The position numbers were made by a program, and so were the translations under genes. Shown here in pieces: positions 47,748-57,106 of a stretch of DNA of 64,000 nucleotides; the stretch's first letter is position 1, and the number at the start of each line of letters is the position of its first letter. Below the pieces are notes generated by a model. The model had not been told where the DNA came from, searched no databases, and saw nothing but the letters and a program-made list of their open reading frames with translations. This DNA is from Salvator merianae (Eukaryota > Chordata > Lepidosauria > Squamata > Teiidae), in NCBI GenBank assembly GCA_003586115.2, contig QVOM02000116.1, positions 42,184,197 through 42,248,196 on the forward strand, read 5' to 3'.

Positions 47748-48240
47748 TAGGACATTTCTGCACTTGCCAAGTAGACCAGGTCATGCTCCACTTCTGGGCT
47801 CTTTCATCCACAGCAGTGGACCAGAGTGGCCCTGCCCCTTCCTAGTATGCTCTGTCCACATAAGGTGGAGGATAGACCAGACCAGGGCACCTGAAATGAC
47901 AACCTGAATCAGTCTTCCAGTCTACCAGCATACTAGGGGGCAGTATCCTGGATCACAGAAGCATGCAAACAGAATGCCTCCACAATCTGGTATATTACGG
48001 GGGATCCATTTTGGCAGTGCAACAAAATCACTTTCATTCCTGACCTTCAAACCATGTGGAGGCACTTCATGTGGTCTCCAAAGCTAGCAGGAGCTTCAGA
48101 GCCAGTGCAAGAGATGGCATGGAACAGGCCATGCCAAAGCAGATGGCTTTGTTCTGCTCCAGGAGCAATCCATCCCACACTTGAGAATACTGGGGGGAAG
48201 TGCAGAGTCAGTCCAAGTATCTCTAGAGTAATCAATTAGA
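47748..48240. mobile_element. Harbinger-like MITE relative, diverged
   Basis: It begins GGACATTTCTGCACTTGCC after CTA, a Harbinger-like terminus. The interior GGGGGATCCATTTTGGCAGT is the inverse of the CCAAAATGGATCCC block at 1883-1902. The right terminus is unresolved; the next recognisable element starts at 48613. Confidence 0.5.
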
Positions 48241-48609
48241 ATTTGGAAGTATCCACTTGTATGACAGTACATTCTCAGAAGATAGCACAGTGGCCAAACA
48301 TCCATGTTGCCTGCCACCATATACCACTCTGAGAAGGTCACTTGAAGGTTTGCAAATACACTCTACAGCACCCTTTCCACACAGCAGGATAAAGAACTCT
48401 GAGTGTGCCCACCGCATTCAGGAGCTCTCCTTGCCACCATGTAGACACATGACAATGGTGAGAACAATATACCATACCTACTTTGCATAGATGCCATGCT
48501 GAAAAGAACCCACTTTCTGGGCCATTTCTGAATTGATGGAGGCCCTGTCTTTGAAGCTCAGTTCTCAGTTTCAAAGGGAATGGGGCAGGGCATGTGGACC
48601 CAATGTAGA
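48241..48609. other. Unannotated sequence between two MITEs
   Basis: Frames on both strands overlap without known domains. It may be further MITE interior. Confidence 0.35.
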
Positions 48610-48612
48610 CTA

Positions 48613-49215
48613 GGGGCCTTTTCTCACTTTGAACTAGCAAACATCAAGGAACAGGACCAGCATACCAGTGCTCCCAATCACAGATAGTTGTGGAGTACTA
48701 ATTTGTGCTCCACAGCTTGACCAGGAGATGCTATCCAGCTCCCAGTCATGTGCATTCACACCTGTTTCAGAGTGTGAAAGCACGCATATGCCGTTTGGGG
48801 CAGTTGCTCCTGTGCACACCTGCATGATCTGTGGTGCTGCTGGTCACCATGGCAGCTGCTGTCATGGTGAAGACTGAGCCCAGCTAGCAGCATTCATACC
48901 ACAAATGCTGGTATCCTAATGATCTTCAAGGATAGGGCCACACAGTGCGGACAGTGGCCCTTTCTGCACTTGGCTTTATTCTAGATTATATCGAAGAATA
49001 GAGACCTCCTATCCACATGCTAGTGCAAATTACAGCAGGCCCTGGGTGGGGCCTGCCATAGTTAACACTAGCCATGCAGATCGCAGGTCCCTATTCCAGG
49101 ATATAATCTAGAATAAGGCCAAGTGCAGAAAGGCCTAGTGTTCACATTGCATGTTCAATTCCAGCTTAGAATGGGATAATTATCCCATTCTAATGTGGAA
49201 AGTATGAAAATGCCC
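48613..49215. mobile_element. Harbinger-like MITE interrupted by a nested MITE
   Basis: The left terminus GGGGCCTTTTCTCACTTTG and right terminus AAAGTATGAAAATGCCC pair. The interior (GTGGAGTACTAATTTGTGC, CTGGTCACCATGGCAGCTGC, GGATAATTATCCCATTC) matches 33178-33654 and 62324-62759. The 180-bp element at 48956-49135 splits it after CACACAGTGCGGACAGT. Removing that insert restores contiguity with the order seen in the copy ending at 7718. Confidence 0.85.
48956..49135. mobile_element. 180-bp palindromic Harbinger-like MITE (nested)
   Basis: GGCCCTTTCTGCACTTGGC at the left and CCAAGTGCAGAAAGGCC at the right are the ends of a near-complete palindrome with arms of about 80 bp. It lies inside the older MITE 48613-49215. 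AGT precedes it and TAGT follows it, so the target duplication is likely but offset by one base. Confidence 0.88.
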
Positions 49216-49359
49216 AAAGTGTTCCAGAAAGAAGCACTGATCATTCTGGTTGCCCTTGTCTGTGCTTTTTCCAGCTCTGCAATATCCTTTCAGAAGGAAG
49301 CAGTGTGTGGCTTTTCAGCAGGGCTACTGTGCTGATGGTCTTCCTTTCCCCATCTCATA
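49216..49359. other. Short unannotated spacer with CR1-like motif
   Basis: CACTGATCATTCTGGTTGCC, then CTTGTCTGTGCTTTTTCCAG, resembles the antisense CR1 string 'tgatcattctgcttgcccttttctgcaccttttcc' at 42720-42754. This is probably a small antisense CR1 fragment. Confidence 0.5.
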
Positions 49360-49542
49360 GGCCCTTTCTGCACTTGGCCTTATTGCAGATTATATCCCAG
49401 AATAGGGACCTGCTATCCGCATGCTAATACAAACTATGAAAGGTCTTGCTCAGGGCCTACCATAGTCTGCATTAGCATGCAGATGGCAGGTCCCTATTCT
49501 GAGATATGATCTGGAATAAGTCCAAGTGCAGAAAGGGCCATA
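49357..49542. mobile_element. 180-bp palindromic Harbinger-like MITE, ATA target duplication
   Basis: The element is exactly 49360-49539 (180 bp), with ATA on both sides. The ends GGCCCTTTCTGCACTTGGCC and TCCAAGTGCAGAAAGGGCC are inverted. The central GCATGCTAATACAAACTATG / CATAGTCTGCATTAGCATGC also pairs, so nearly the whole element folds on itself. Confidence 0.93.
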
Positions 49543-49704
49543 GTTTCAGTTTGCTTCATCACATAGCAGAACTAGCTAGTGAGGTGGTGATTCACCAGAT
49601 GCACCTGACTTTGCAAGGCAAAGCTGTTATGAGTTGCCTTCTCAGATGATTCCAGCTGAAGTCCCAGCTTCAGTACCTCTGAATCAAGTCAGTTTCAGTA
49701 CAAA

Positions 49705-49973
49705 GAGCACGGTGGCGCAGAAGGCTAAGGCACTGATCTTTCAATAGGAGGATCGGAGTTCAAGGCCCCTGTCTGCCATGTAGAGGGGATGAGTGCCCTC
49801 TACTGGCCTCTAGCTCCAGCCAACCTAGCTGTTTGAAAGCAAGTAATTGCAAGTAGATAAATTGTGGAAGATAGATAGATGTAAGCCTTTGGGTGGAAAA
49901 TAACCTTGTAAGCCGCTTTGAGTCAGCTTCGGCCGAGAAAAGCGGGGTATAAAAACCATCTCCTCCTCCTCCT
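49705..49973 (+). mobile_element. tRNA-derived squamate-type SINE
   Basis: The head has an RNA polymerase III A box (TGGCGCAGAAGG, 49713) and B box (GAGTTCAAGGCC, about 49756). The body contains CCCTCTACTGGCCTCTAGC. The tail CCTTGTAAGCCGCTTTGAGT, then CAGCTTCGGCCGAGAAAAGC and GGGGTATAAAAACC, is the LINE-derived 3' tail common to squamate SINEs. It ends in (TCC)n, the simple repeat that replaces poly-A. It is non-autonomous and depends on a partner LINE. The second copy at 57107 is about 90% identical. Confidence 0.9.
49792..49806 (-). promoter_or_regulatory. CTCF-like motif inside SINE
   Basis: The minus strand reads CCAGTAGAGGGCACT, matching every position of the CTCF core CCASYAGRKGGCRS. 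The motif is part of the SINE body, not flanking DNA. Confidence 0.6.
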
Positions 49974-50338
49974 CTGGATTCTTGATTTATTCACCTTATT
50001 CTGAAAACTGGATTTGTTTGCTGAATTTTTGCACTGTTGCTTCTTAGATTTTGCACACTTGCTCAGCTATAGGCTTCAACTTCATTTCTTTGGATGGTGA
50101 ATTATTTCTGAATTGTGATCCTGGTTCTGGATTGGACTGTTTCCTGAATTTCCCTTCTGTTCAGTGTTTGGCTGCTGTTTGTTCTTGGCAAATAGCTGTA
50201 CCCTACAGTAGACCCCTGTCCGGAAGTAGTCCTCCTTTAGTGACTATCTACTTTGCCTTTATCTGTTTTGGTATTTGTCCTTGCATGGATCACTCTAGAG
50301 GTTAGACCTAATTCTGACTTGATCCATGTTATCTCTGG
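49974..50338. other. Unannotated sequence
   Basis: No gene. The 84-codon frame at 50051-50305 (+) has no recognisable family. Confidence 0.4.
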
Positions 50339-50486
50339 CTGCATCTGTACACATTAAGAAAAGCAGTTTGGAAGTGGGTTAGAGCTAGTAGCATGTGGAC
50401 ACTAGTATTCCCATATCACCTCTAATCCACATTAGAACATTAAGTGCTTTTAAGCCACTTTTTAAATATGTGCAGATGAAGCCTCT
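50339..50486. mobile_element. Short foldback MITE (GGCTGCATCTGTACACA termini)
   Basis: The left end GGCTGCATCTGTACACATTA and the inverted right end GGCTTCATCTGCACATATTT pair. Internal arms around AGAGCTAGTAGCATGTGG are also partly palindromic. Confidence 0.68.
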
Positions 50487-51156
50487 GTAGCTGGCAGTAC
50501 TGGATATGAGTTCTCCTTCCATTATTGTTCCCTTGCTTCCTAACCTACCAAGTCTGACTGAGGTATAAGGAAGGCTACTATGACTTGCTCCCTGGGTGTG
50601 CATTCAGATTTATATATGTCTGTGAATTCTGCTGCAGACTGACTTGATTGAGACATAAGGGTAGATTGGAACCTAATTAAATAAACATCTAATCCTTGAG
50701 ATTTAATAAAATAGTTGTTGACTTCAAAGCATGCTGAAATATATTAAAATAGATATTTCTGGCTTAAGCGTATATAGAAAAGCGCAATGTGATAAAACCA
50801 AAAAAATAAAAAAACAACCTCATAGTGTGTGAGAAAAAAGGTTTGCAAATTTTGTGTGAATTTTAGCATTTTCAGAGTAATGTGAAAAAAAGTCAAAACA
50901 GAATGGAATTAACAAGGACCATGAAAATGATTGATCTCTCTTCCTCTGCACCAATCCATGTTAGCATCTCGAGACTGGAAATGGGAAATAACCTAAAATT
51001 GCAAATCAGCTTTCCCTAACATGTTTCATTATATAGTTTCACACTGTCTGACTAACTCTATCCAGAATTATTTAAGCAACATTAGAAGAATGACACAAGA
51101 AACCTTCTTACTGAGATGCACTGTATGCCTGTCATCTCTAGAATTTATTATTGGCT
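50487..51156. other. Unannotated AT-rich sequence
   Basis: No gene or recognised repeat. Confidence 0.4.
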
Positions 51157-51172
51157 TAGTCTGTGATCAGAC

Positions 51173-51209
<37 letters not shown>

Positions 51210-51391
51210 TGAGGCAGCTTAGAGAAAGTTTTGAGGTGGGATTGTTCTCACACCAGTCTTCCCCTCCCCCCTCTCATGAACATTCTATACTAGAAAAGGT
51301 GGATTAGAAAAGGCTGGGGGGATGGGGGTCACATACTGTCTTTCTGAGGTGCCTCTGAGGCATCCCTTTTGTTATGTCTGATCACAGCCTT
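51157..51391 (-). mobile_element. Foldback MITE (CTGTGATCAGACAYARCAAAA termini) with poly-A expansion
   Basis: The left end TAGTCTGTGATCAGACACAG and the inverted right end TAAGGCTGTGATCAGACATA pair closely. The interior is the reverse complement of 13574-13804. An A run of about 28 nt (51178-51205) has expanded just inside the left terminus, where the right terminus has only AAAAGGG. Confidence 0.78.
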
Positions 51392-51509
51392 AAATGATCA
51401 GAGACCTTTCCAGCGGAAGGATCAGAAGGCCCATTACATGCATATAGTGGGATAGGGAGTAGGGCAGCTTTTGCACAGTCACACAGGACTGTGCCAGCTA
51501 GAGTCTGGG

Positions 51510-51790
51510 CATGCAGTGCCCACTTGGCACCACATGCTGAAATAAGGCCACACACACACACACTCCGATGCATGGTGTCTCCTCAGATAGCCAGCCTGGC
51601 CCACTTGCAGGTACAAAAACCATGCCTGAGAGCACTCCAATCTTCCTGATTTCATTTCATTCCAGCTGCCATCATGCAAACAGGTGGAGGCAGCCGGAGC
51701 AGATTAGATGGTGAGTGCCATTTGGGGGGAGCAGAAAGAGCCCACTTCCACGGCTATTTCCAGGTATGCTGTGACATTCCCTCCTGTCCT
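51510..51790 (+). repeat. Unclassified interspersed repeat, copy C
   Basis: CTGCCATCATGCAAACAGGT, GGAGGCAGCCGGAGCAGAT and a GGCTATTTCCAGGTATG block correspond to copies A and B. A (CA)n run lies at 51550-51564. Confidence 0.5.
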
Positions 51791-52198
51791 ATAACTGTGG
51801 ACTGAGGGACCTTTTGTCCTCTCTCCAAAGGTAAGGTGGAATATGTCAGCTGTCAGCATGTTCCACAGTGCTTCATCCACCCTCGGTCTGATTGTTCTGC
51901 AATAAGTTCTGCCTTGGGCACCCCAGCAAACAAGGTACCAGAAAAAAGAAAGGAAGTAGGAAAGCAAGAGATAAAATGCCTATTGGACTAAGGTAATCTA
52001 ATTTCTCACTAGCAGTAGGAAAACCATAAGATGCTCTCCAAAGACAAGCTTATGAAGACCCTGAATAATGTCTAAACATTATTTTCCATTATATTTACAA
52101 TAATAAAAGAGATGGTGATACACACCATTTCCCTCCTTTCGTTTTCTTTTCACAGCATCCGTGGGAGTTACATAGGACTGAGAAGCAATGACTGGCTC
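51791..52198. other. Unannotated sequence
   Basis: No gene or recognisable element. Confidence 0.4.
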
Positions 52199-52384
52199 AA
52201 AGGTCCTTTCTGCACTTGGCCTTATTGTGGATTATATCCCAGAAAAGGGACCTGCTATCCACATGCTAGTGAAAACTATGAAAGGTCTTGCCCAAGGGCT
52301 ACCATAGTCTGCACTAGCATGCAGATGGCAGATCCCTATTCTGAGATATAATCCACAATAAGGCCAAGTGCAGAAAGGGCCAAA
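52199..52384. mobile_element. 180-bp palindromic Harbinger-like MITE, AAA target duplication
   Basis: The element is exactly 52202-52381 (180 bp) between AAA trinucleotides. The ends are GGTCCTTTCTGCACTTGGCC and GGCCAAGTGCAGAAAGGGCC. Its sequence is very close to the copy at 49360. Confidence 0.93.
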
Positions 52385-52433
52385 GCAACCAACAGAGACT
52401 TCATAGCTCAGATTTAAACACATGGGTTTCTAA

Positions 52434-52502
52434 GGCTCTTTTTGTATTGGATCTTATTCGAGATTATATCCCAGAATAGGATCCTGCCATCCACATGCTG
52501 AC
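52434..52502 (+). mobile_element. Solo left arm of 180-bp MITE family
   Basis: After TAA, GGCTCTTTTTGTATTGGATC, then TTATATCCCAGAATAGG, ATCCTGCCATCCACATGCTG corresponds to one arm of the 180-bp element. The partner arm is absent. It lies only 52 bp from the complete copy ending at 52381. Confidence 0.72.
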
Positions 52503-52746
52503 CGACTCTTAATGATTCAGGGTTTCAGATTCCATAATCTTTTTGAGGATTTCCTTCTGAACAAACTGAAAAGTCATCAATGAGGAAGATACTAAATGAA
52601 TCCACCTGGGAAACTACCATCAGCTCTTCTCAATCCATGCAGGAAGCAAACAAGTTTAGCATATGGCGAAATGTTGGGTATGTGTTTTATGTATATTTTT
52701 TTGCTTTCGTTGCACATCAAATGCTCACTTATATTATTTTCAATGT

Positions 52747-53060
52747 CTGAGGAACAGAAATGTGCAAAGTTTGGTTTGTGTTCAAACGTTTGAATCAAAC
52801 TGAGCAGTTCAAAGATGTTTGATTCAAACTTAACCACCCCCTGCTCAAAAGGGACTGGTTTGATTCAAACTGAACAAGGGACTGCTGTATTTTTGCCCTT
52901 TACGGGGACTTTAAAAACTGCTTTAAACAGAAAAATGGGATGTTCGATGTTCAGTTCAAACCTGTTCAAAAAGGTTTGAGTCAAACTGAACCACTTAAGG
53001 TTTGGTTTGTTTCAAACTGAACCAAAAAAATAAAATCATGTGCACATTTCTATTGAGAGA
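52747..53060. mobile_element. hAT-like non-autonomous element with partial TSD
   Basis: The element is 52755-53052 (298 bp). The termini are CAGAAATGTGCAAAG and ATGTGCACATTTCTA; the flanks CTGAGGAA and TTGAGAGA agree at five of eight positions. The interior has at least six GTTCAAAC/GATTCAAAC/TTTGATTC motifs in both orientations and matches the copy at 18850 in style. Confidence 0.8.
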
Positions 53061-53696
53061 GGCTTAAGTTCAATTAGAGAGTGTGAGGGAGAAAATCAGA
53101 TTTATATAGTCCAAGACGGTTTCCCATTTCATCCACTGCTAGTGAGAATAAGTCTTAACTCTCTTTGGAAAATCTCAGAATTCAGCATTGTCTCCTTCAG
53201 AACCGTTTCCCAGCTCTTCCAGTGAACTGAAGATGAATGCATCAATTATATTACAGCTGTTCTTAGATAAACTGACATGTTAACATGCCTCTTGTGGCCT
53301 TTTCTTTCTTAGCACTCAGACTGTGCACAAGTTTGATGGTTACTCCAAGCCAACTTCAATTGGTTCAGATATGTCCCTAAAGGAGCCTACTGCATATTAA
53401 ATGGTTTATCATTTATCAGTTTTTAACAAGGCCAAAGTAAATCTCTTCCATCAAAGGTTAGAACATCTTAAGCATGCCTGTCACATAGGAACTTACCTGT
53501 TTGGCTAATCTGTTGTTTTTTTTGGGGGGGGGGGCATACAGCTTAGTTTCTTTTATCAAATTAGCAGTGGTTTATGAAACGTTTTATAACTTTTAAGGGG
53601 CCACAAACTGTTTTGTTTATAGTGCTCCAGTGATTAGCAGGTACATTACTGGTATTATGGACTACAACTCACATGATCCTTTACCATAGTTATTAA
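53061..53696. other. Unannotated sequence; G-rich run at 53524
   Basis: No gene. TTTTTTTT followed by about ten G lies at 53515-53533. GACTACAACTCACATGATCC at 53660-53679 is another fragment of the CAACTCCCATCATCC repeat. Confidence 0.45.
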
Positions 53697-53862
53697 GGTT
53701 ACCATATGAAAAAGAGGACACAATTCCTGCTCCTTTAACAGCTGTATAGAAGAGAGAATTTCAGTGACTGTAGTTTCTTATGCAACCAATACTTGATGAA
53801 ATGCTCTCTTTTATGCAAATATTAAGGCAGCAGGACTCTGTCCCCTTTTTCGTAAGGTAACC
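53697..53862. mobile_element. 166-bp foldback MITE (GGTTACCATATGAAAAAG termini)
   Basis: The left 24 bp beginning GGTTACCATATGAAAAAG and the inverted right end GGTTACCTTACGAAAAAG agree at about 20 of 24 positions. Copies or fragments lie at 23803 and 28307. The terminal dinucleotide style and length suggest a MITE; no target duplication was evident. Confidence 0.78.
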
Positions 53863-56062
53863 CCTACACAGTTACCTTGAACAGGATATCCACAAAATTG
53901 GCTCTTTGAATTTGCATGCCTGTGGTGAATAAGGAATATCTCTGCTTCATCATTAACCAGTGAAAGGAGTAAATGGTCATTAATGCCACATAAAAAGCTG
54001 CTGTAAGAATTGAGATATCCAGCCATAGATGGGGGTTCACAAGAAAGGCTGACTGGTGAATTTCTGGTCAACTCTCTAATCCATAAGAAGTAGCAAATCA
54101 CTCTTATCAAGTCTACAAATAGGTATTTCATATCAGATCAGAAAGTGATTGGCCACAACTGCAAACTTAAAAAAATATGAGAGGAGTATTACCACACAGT
54201 CCCTCCCATGATTCCTGAGTGCCGGCTGCTACTGGAGACACTACTTAACCCGCCAGATATGGCTGTTCAGCATGATGAGTACTGAGTAATGCACCTCAGC
54301 ATCTGGGATATCTACCTAAGGCAGCTTCCATGCAATGCCAGGAGCAGCTCTGTAAACAAAGATTGATCCTGGAGTGACCTGTCCTTACTGTGCTGCCAGG
54401 TGCTTCAGTGGTGGTGTGCTGTCTGCATGCCTGCTGCTGCTGCTCCTAGTCGCAAGAACATCAAAGCCAGGGAACCTTTTTTCCCTCTTTCAATGATGCA
54501 TAGCAAAGGGTTACAGAAGTAGGCCATATTCCTGTATTCTGCAAAACATGGGGAGTTGTAAAAAAGATAAGTTTACATAGCACAAGGAGAGAAAGCAATA
54601 GGAAGCACTATTTGAGTTCTTTCCATTGTTGTGAATATGCAATATAGAGCTCTAATGAGTGCTTATAGGAAAGTGAGTGTTCCCAAAGTGCAGGACTGTG
54701 CATATCCTTTGCCATGGAAGCAGTCTTGAGGTGCAGTAGGGACACATAGATGTGCAGTGCCTGCACTACCAGAGCTATCTCATGGTGCTATAAATACCTT
54801 GCCCAAAGTTGCATCCAGACAGAGTCTAAAACAGGGGATTATCCTAGCACTATATTGAGATTGCCACAATCCCAGCATAATCTTGGGATATAGAGTGAAA
54901 TCCTGAAATATCCTTATTTTGGGGTAAAAAAAAAAAAAAAAAAAAGAATCCTGTTTTTTTCTGAAATAGCAATATTACTTACCTTGACTGCCACTTGCTT
55001 CAAGATTTTTTTCCAGACAGAAACACACACTGCACAAGCTCAGGGGTAAAACATGGAAGGAAATACCTGGAACTGCTCAGTTCCTTGTATTTTGCTGTAA
55101 AATGCAGCGTGGCAGCAAGCACAAGAGCAATAAGGACCCAGGCTTGCCTGCAATTTTGCCTTGACATCTGACAGGAATGGCAAGAGGTAATTATGGGATC
55201 TAAACAAGAGCCCATATTTTCTTCTCACTCTCTGGAGTGAGTCTCCTTGATGTAGGTTAAAACACAGCATAGGGGCTGGACAAACAGTTTCTGCTTAGCA
55301 ATGTTTGAACAAATCTCCCATTCTCTTATTCCACTTTTCTCTATTTACATAGAAAAGGCAACTCTGGGGATAATTTTAGTGCTCATCCAGTCAAGAGCCA
55401 AAAAAAAAAAAAAAAGTTTTATTTATTTGTATGTATAAATACCCATATGTATATACACATAAAGAGCTCAAGACATGGAAGATACACATCTCCTCCACTC
55501 TCATTTTATTATCATAATAATCGTACTGGATAGGATAGCTTGCGAATTTCTGTGGTGAGGTCACCCAGGGAGTCAAGTGGGGATCTAAACTTTGGCCTTC
55601 AAGTTATTTGTGTTTTCCATATCAGGCATGGGAATGGGGAAGTATCAAAGGTTCCAGACACTGCATCATGGGGGTGCCATCACACAATACATCACAACAG
55701 ACTTTGGTTTCGCTCAGCAGCTAAGGCATAGGGGGGGAGAATGTCTAGTGCAGTAAAGTTTTCTCCCCCATTCGATGCACTCATTCAAGGTGTACTAGCA
55801 TACCTAAATATCAGGCTCTTTTTTGAGTGAGATGGACTGTTTTGAACAAATTTAAGCAAACATTTGTACATTTCTAATGCACAACTAAACTCCTTATACC
55901 ATTTCCACATGGTATGTGTGTGTTGTTGCTAATGTTAGTTAAAAAAAAATCATTGACTTAGATACTGGGTGATGGAGCATCAGGCATACAGGAGATGGGA
56001 TTTTTCTGTCAGAGAAGATAAATGTAGAAACAAGGAGAGAAGAATGGAATAGAACCAATGCA
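53863..56062. other. Unannotated sequence
   Basis: No gene. Homopolymer A runs lie at about 54930-54950 and 55400-55415. The stretch 54838-54905 has an imperfect inverted repeat (GGATTATCC / CCCAGCATAATCTTGGGAT), perhaps an eroded foldback. The 106-codon frame at 53811-54131 (-) starts inside the MITE and shows no domain. Confidence 0.45.
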
Positions 56063-56063
56063 C

Positions 56064-56246
56064 TAAGAGGGTGCAAGCACAGTGTCCTGGGAGCAGTCCA
56101 GCTGCTCCCAATCCAGCTGTGGAGCATGATTTTGTCCTCCACAACAGTTAGTGATTAGGAGCAGCCGTAGTCTGCTCCCAGTTGCCAGGGTCTTCCTGAA
56201 ATGTGGAAGCACTGGACTAATGAGCACTAAGTGGGAAAAGGCCCTA
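56064..56246 (-). mobile_element. Internally deleted Harbinger-like MITE, TAA target duplication
   Basis: The element is 56067-56243 between TAA trinucleotides. The right end CACTAAGTGGGAAAAGGCCC is the inverse of a Harbinger-like left terminus. The interior GGGAGCAGTCCAGCTGCTCC and GGAGCAGCCGTAGTCTGCTCC are hairpin blocks also present at 33240-33290, in opposite orientation. Confidence 0.8.
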
Positions 56247-57106
56247 AGGCTTGGAGAGCAAAGTAGTGTGATAAGCTAATATTACATTAGTCAAAGAGTT
56301 AAGAGCTTCTGAAAGAGATCAAGGAAAAAAACAGAATTGTAGAGACATCACAGTTATTGGGAGAGAAAAAAAACATGATCCAAGTTAATTACACAAGGTG
56401 TTTATATCTTTTAAGGTTGCTTAATATTTCCATTTAATCAGTAAGACTGCTGATAAAAAGAAGAATACCTTAGAGGCCTATAGAAAAATAATTTGTGTAT
56501 GTATGTATGAATGTGTAAATATATATATCTGCTTTGTATCTGAATTGTCTTTCATTTCTACTAGCAAGTTCAATTATGGTTGAAATTCGAAACTAATTCT
56601 AAATCTGGACAAATTTTATAATAAATAATTGTAGTATTCTCAACTTGACCTTTATTCATGATCTCTTTATATCTGCAGGTTTTCATATTGTAAGCCATAT
56701 TGTGATCCTAAGATAAGGAATTCATGTGGTTATGGAAAGTTTTCTTCTTTCCTATTAGGAAAATGGAAACTTCCTTAAATGGTAATTTTTCAGTGAGTTA
56801 TCTTGATTCCTGACTTTTCACTTATATTTCTGTAAAGGTATATGTTTTATTAGAACGGAGAACGTTCTATACAGTTCTAGCATTAAACTGATCCCAATAT
56901 CTTGAAATAAATTAGATAAATTCAATTAGAAATAAATAATTTTGTGATGTTTCTGAACAATATGCTATGCAGAGAAAATAAGATATTTTGAAAGATCCTG
57001 TCTGATGTGAGTGCTTTTCCCTGTGACCCATTTTGGCTGCTTAGACTGGGACACACCCCATTCCAATGCAGATGGAGTTGACCAGTGAGAAGATGAGGCC
57101 TCTCTG
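56247..57106. other. Unannotated AT-rich sequence
   Basis: No gene. It contains GTATGTATGTATGAATG and ATATATATAT tracts at 56499-56528 and the inverted repeat AGAACGGAGAACGTTCT at about 56852-56868. Confidence 0.45.

Noticed and set aside
49705..49790. A functional tRNA gene in the SINE head
   Set aside because: A and B boxes are present, but the head continues into a SINE body and a LINE-like tail, and the sequence recurs at 57107.
53515..53535. G-run as a G-quadruplex control element
   Set aside because: It is a single uninterrupted G homopolymer following a T run; this fits a slippage tract better than a spaced four-tract quadruplex.
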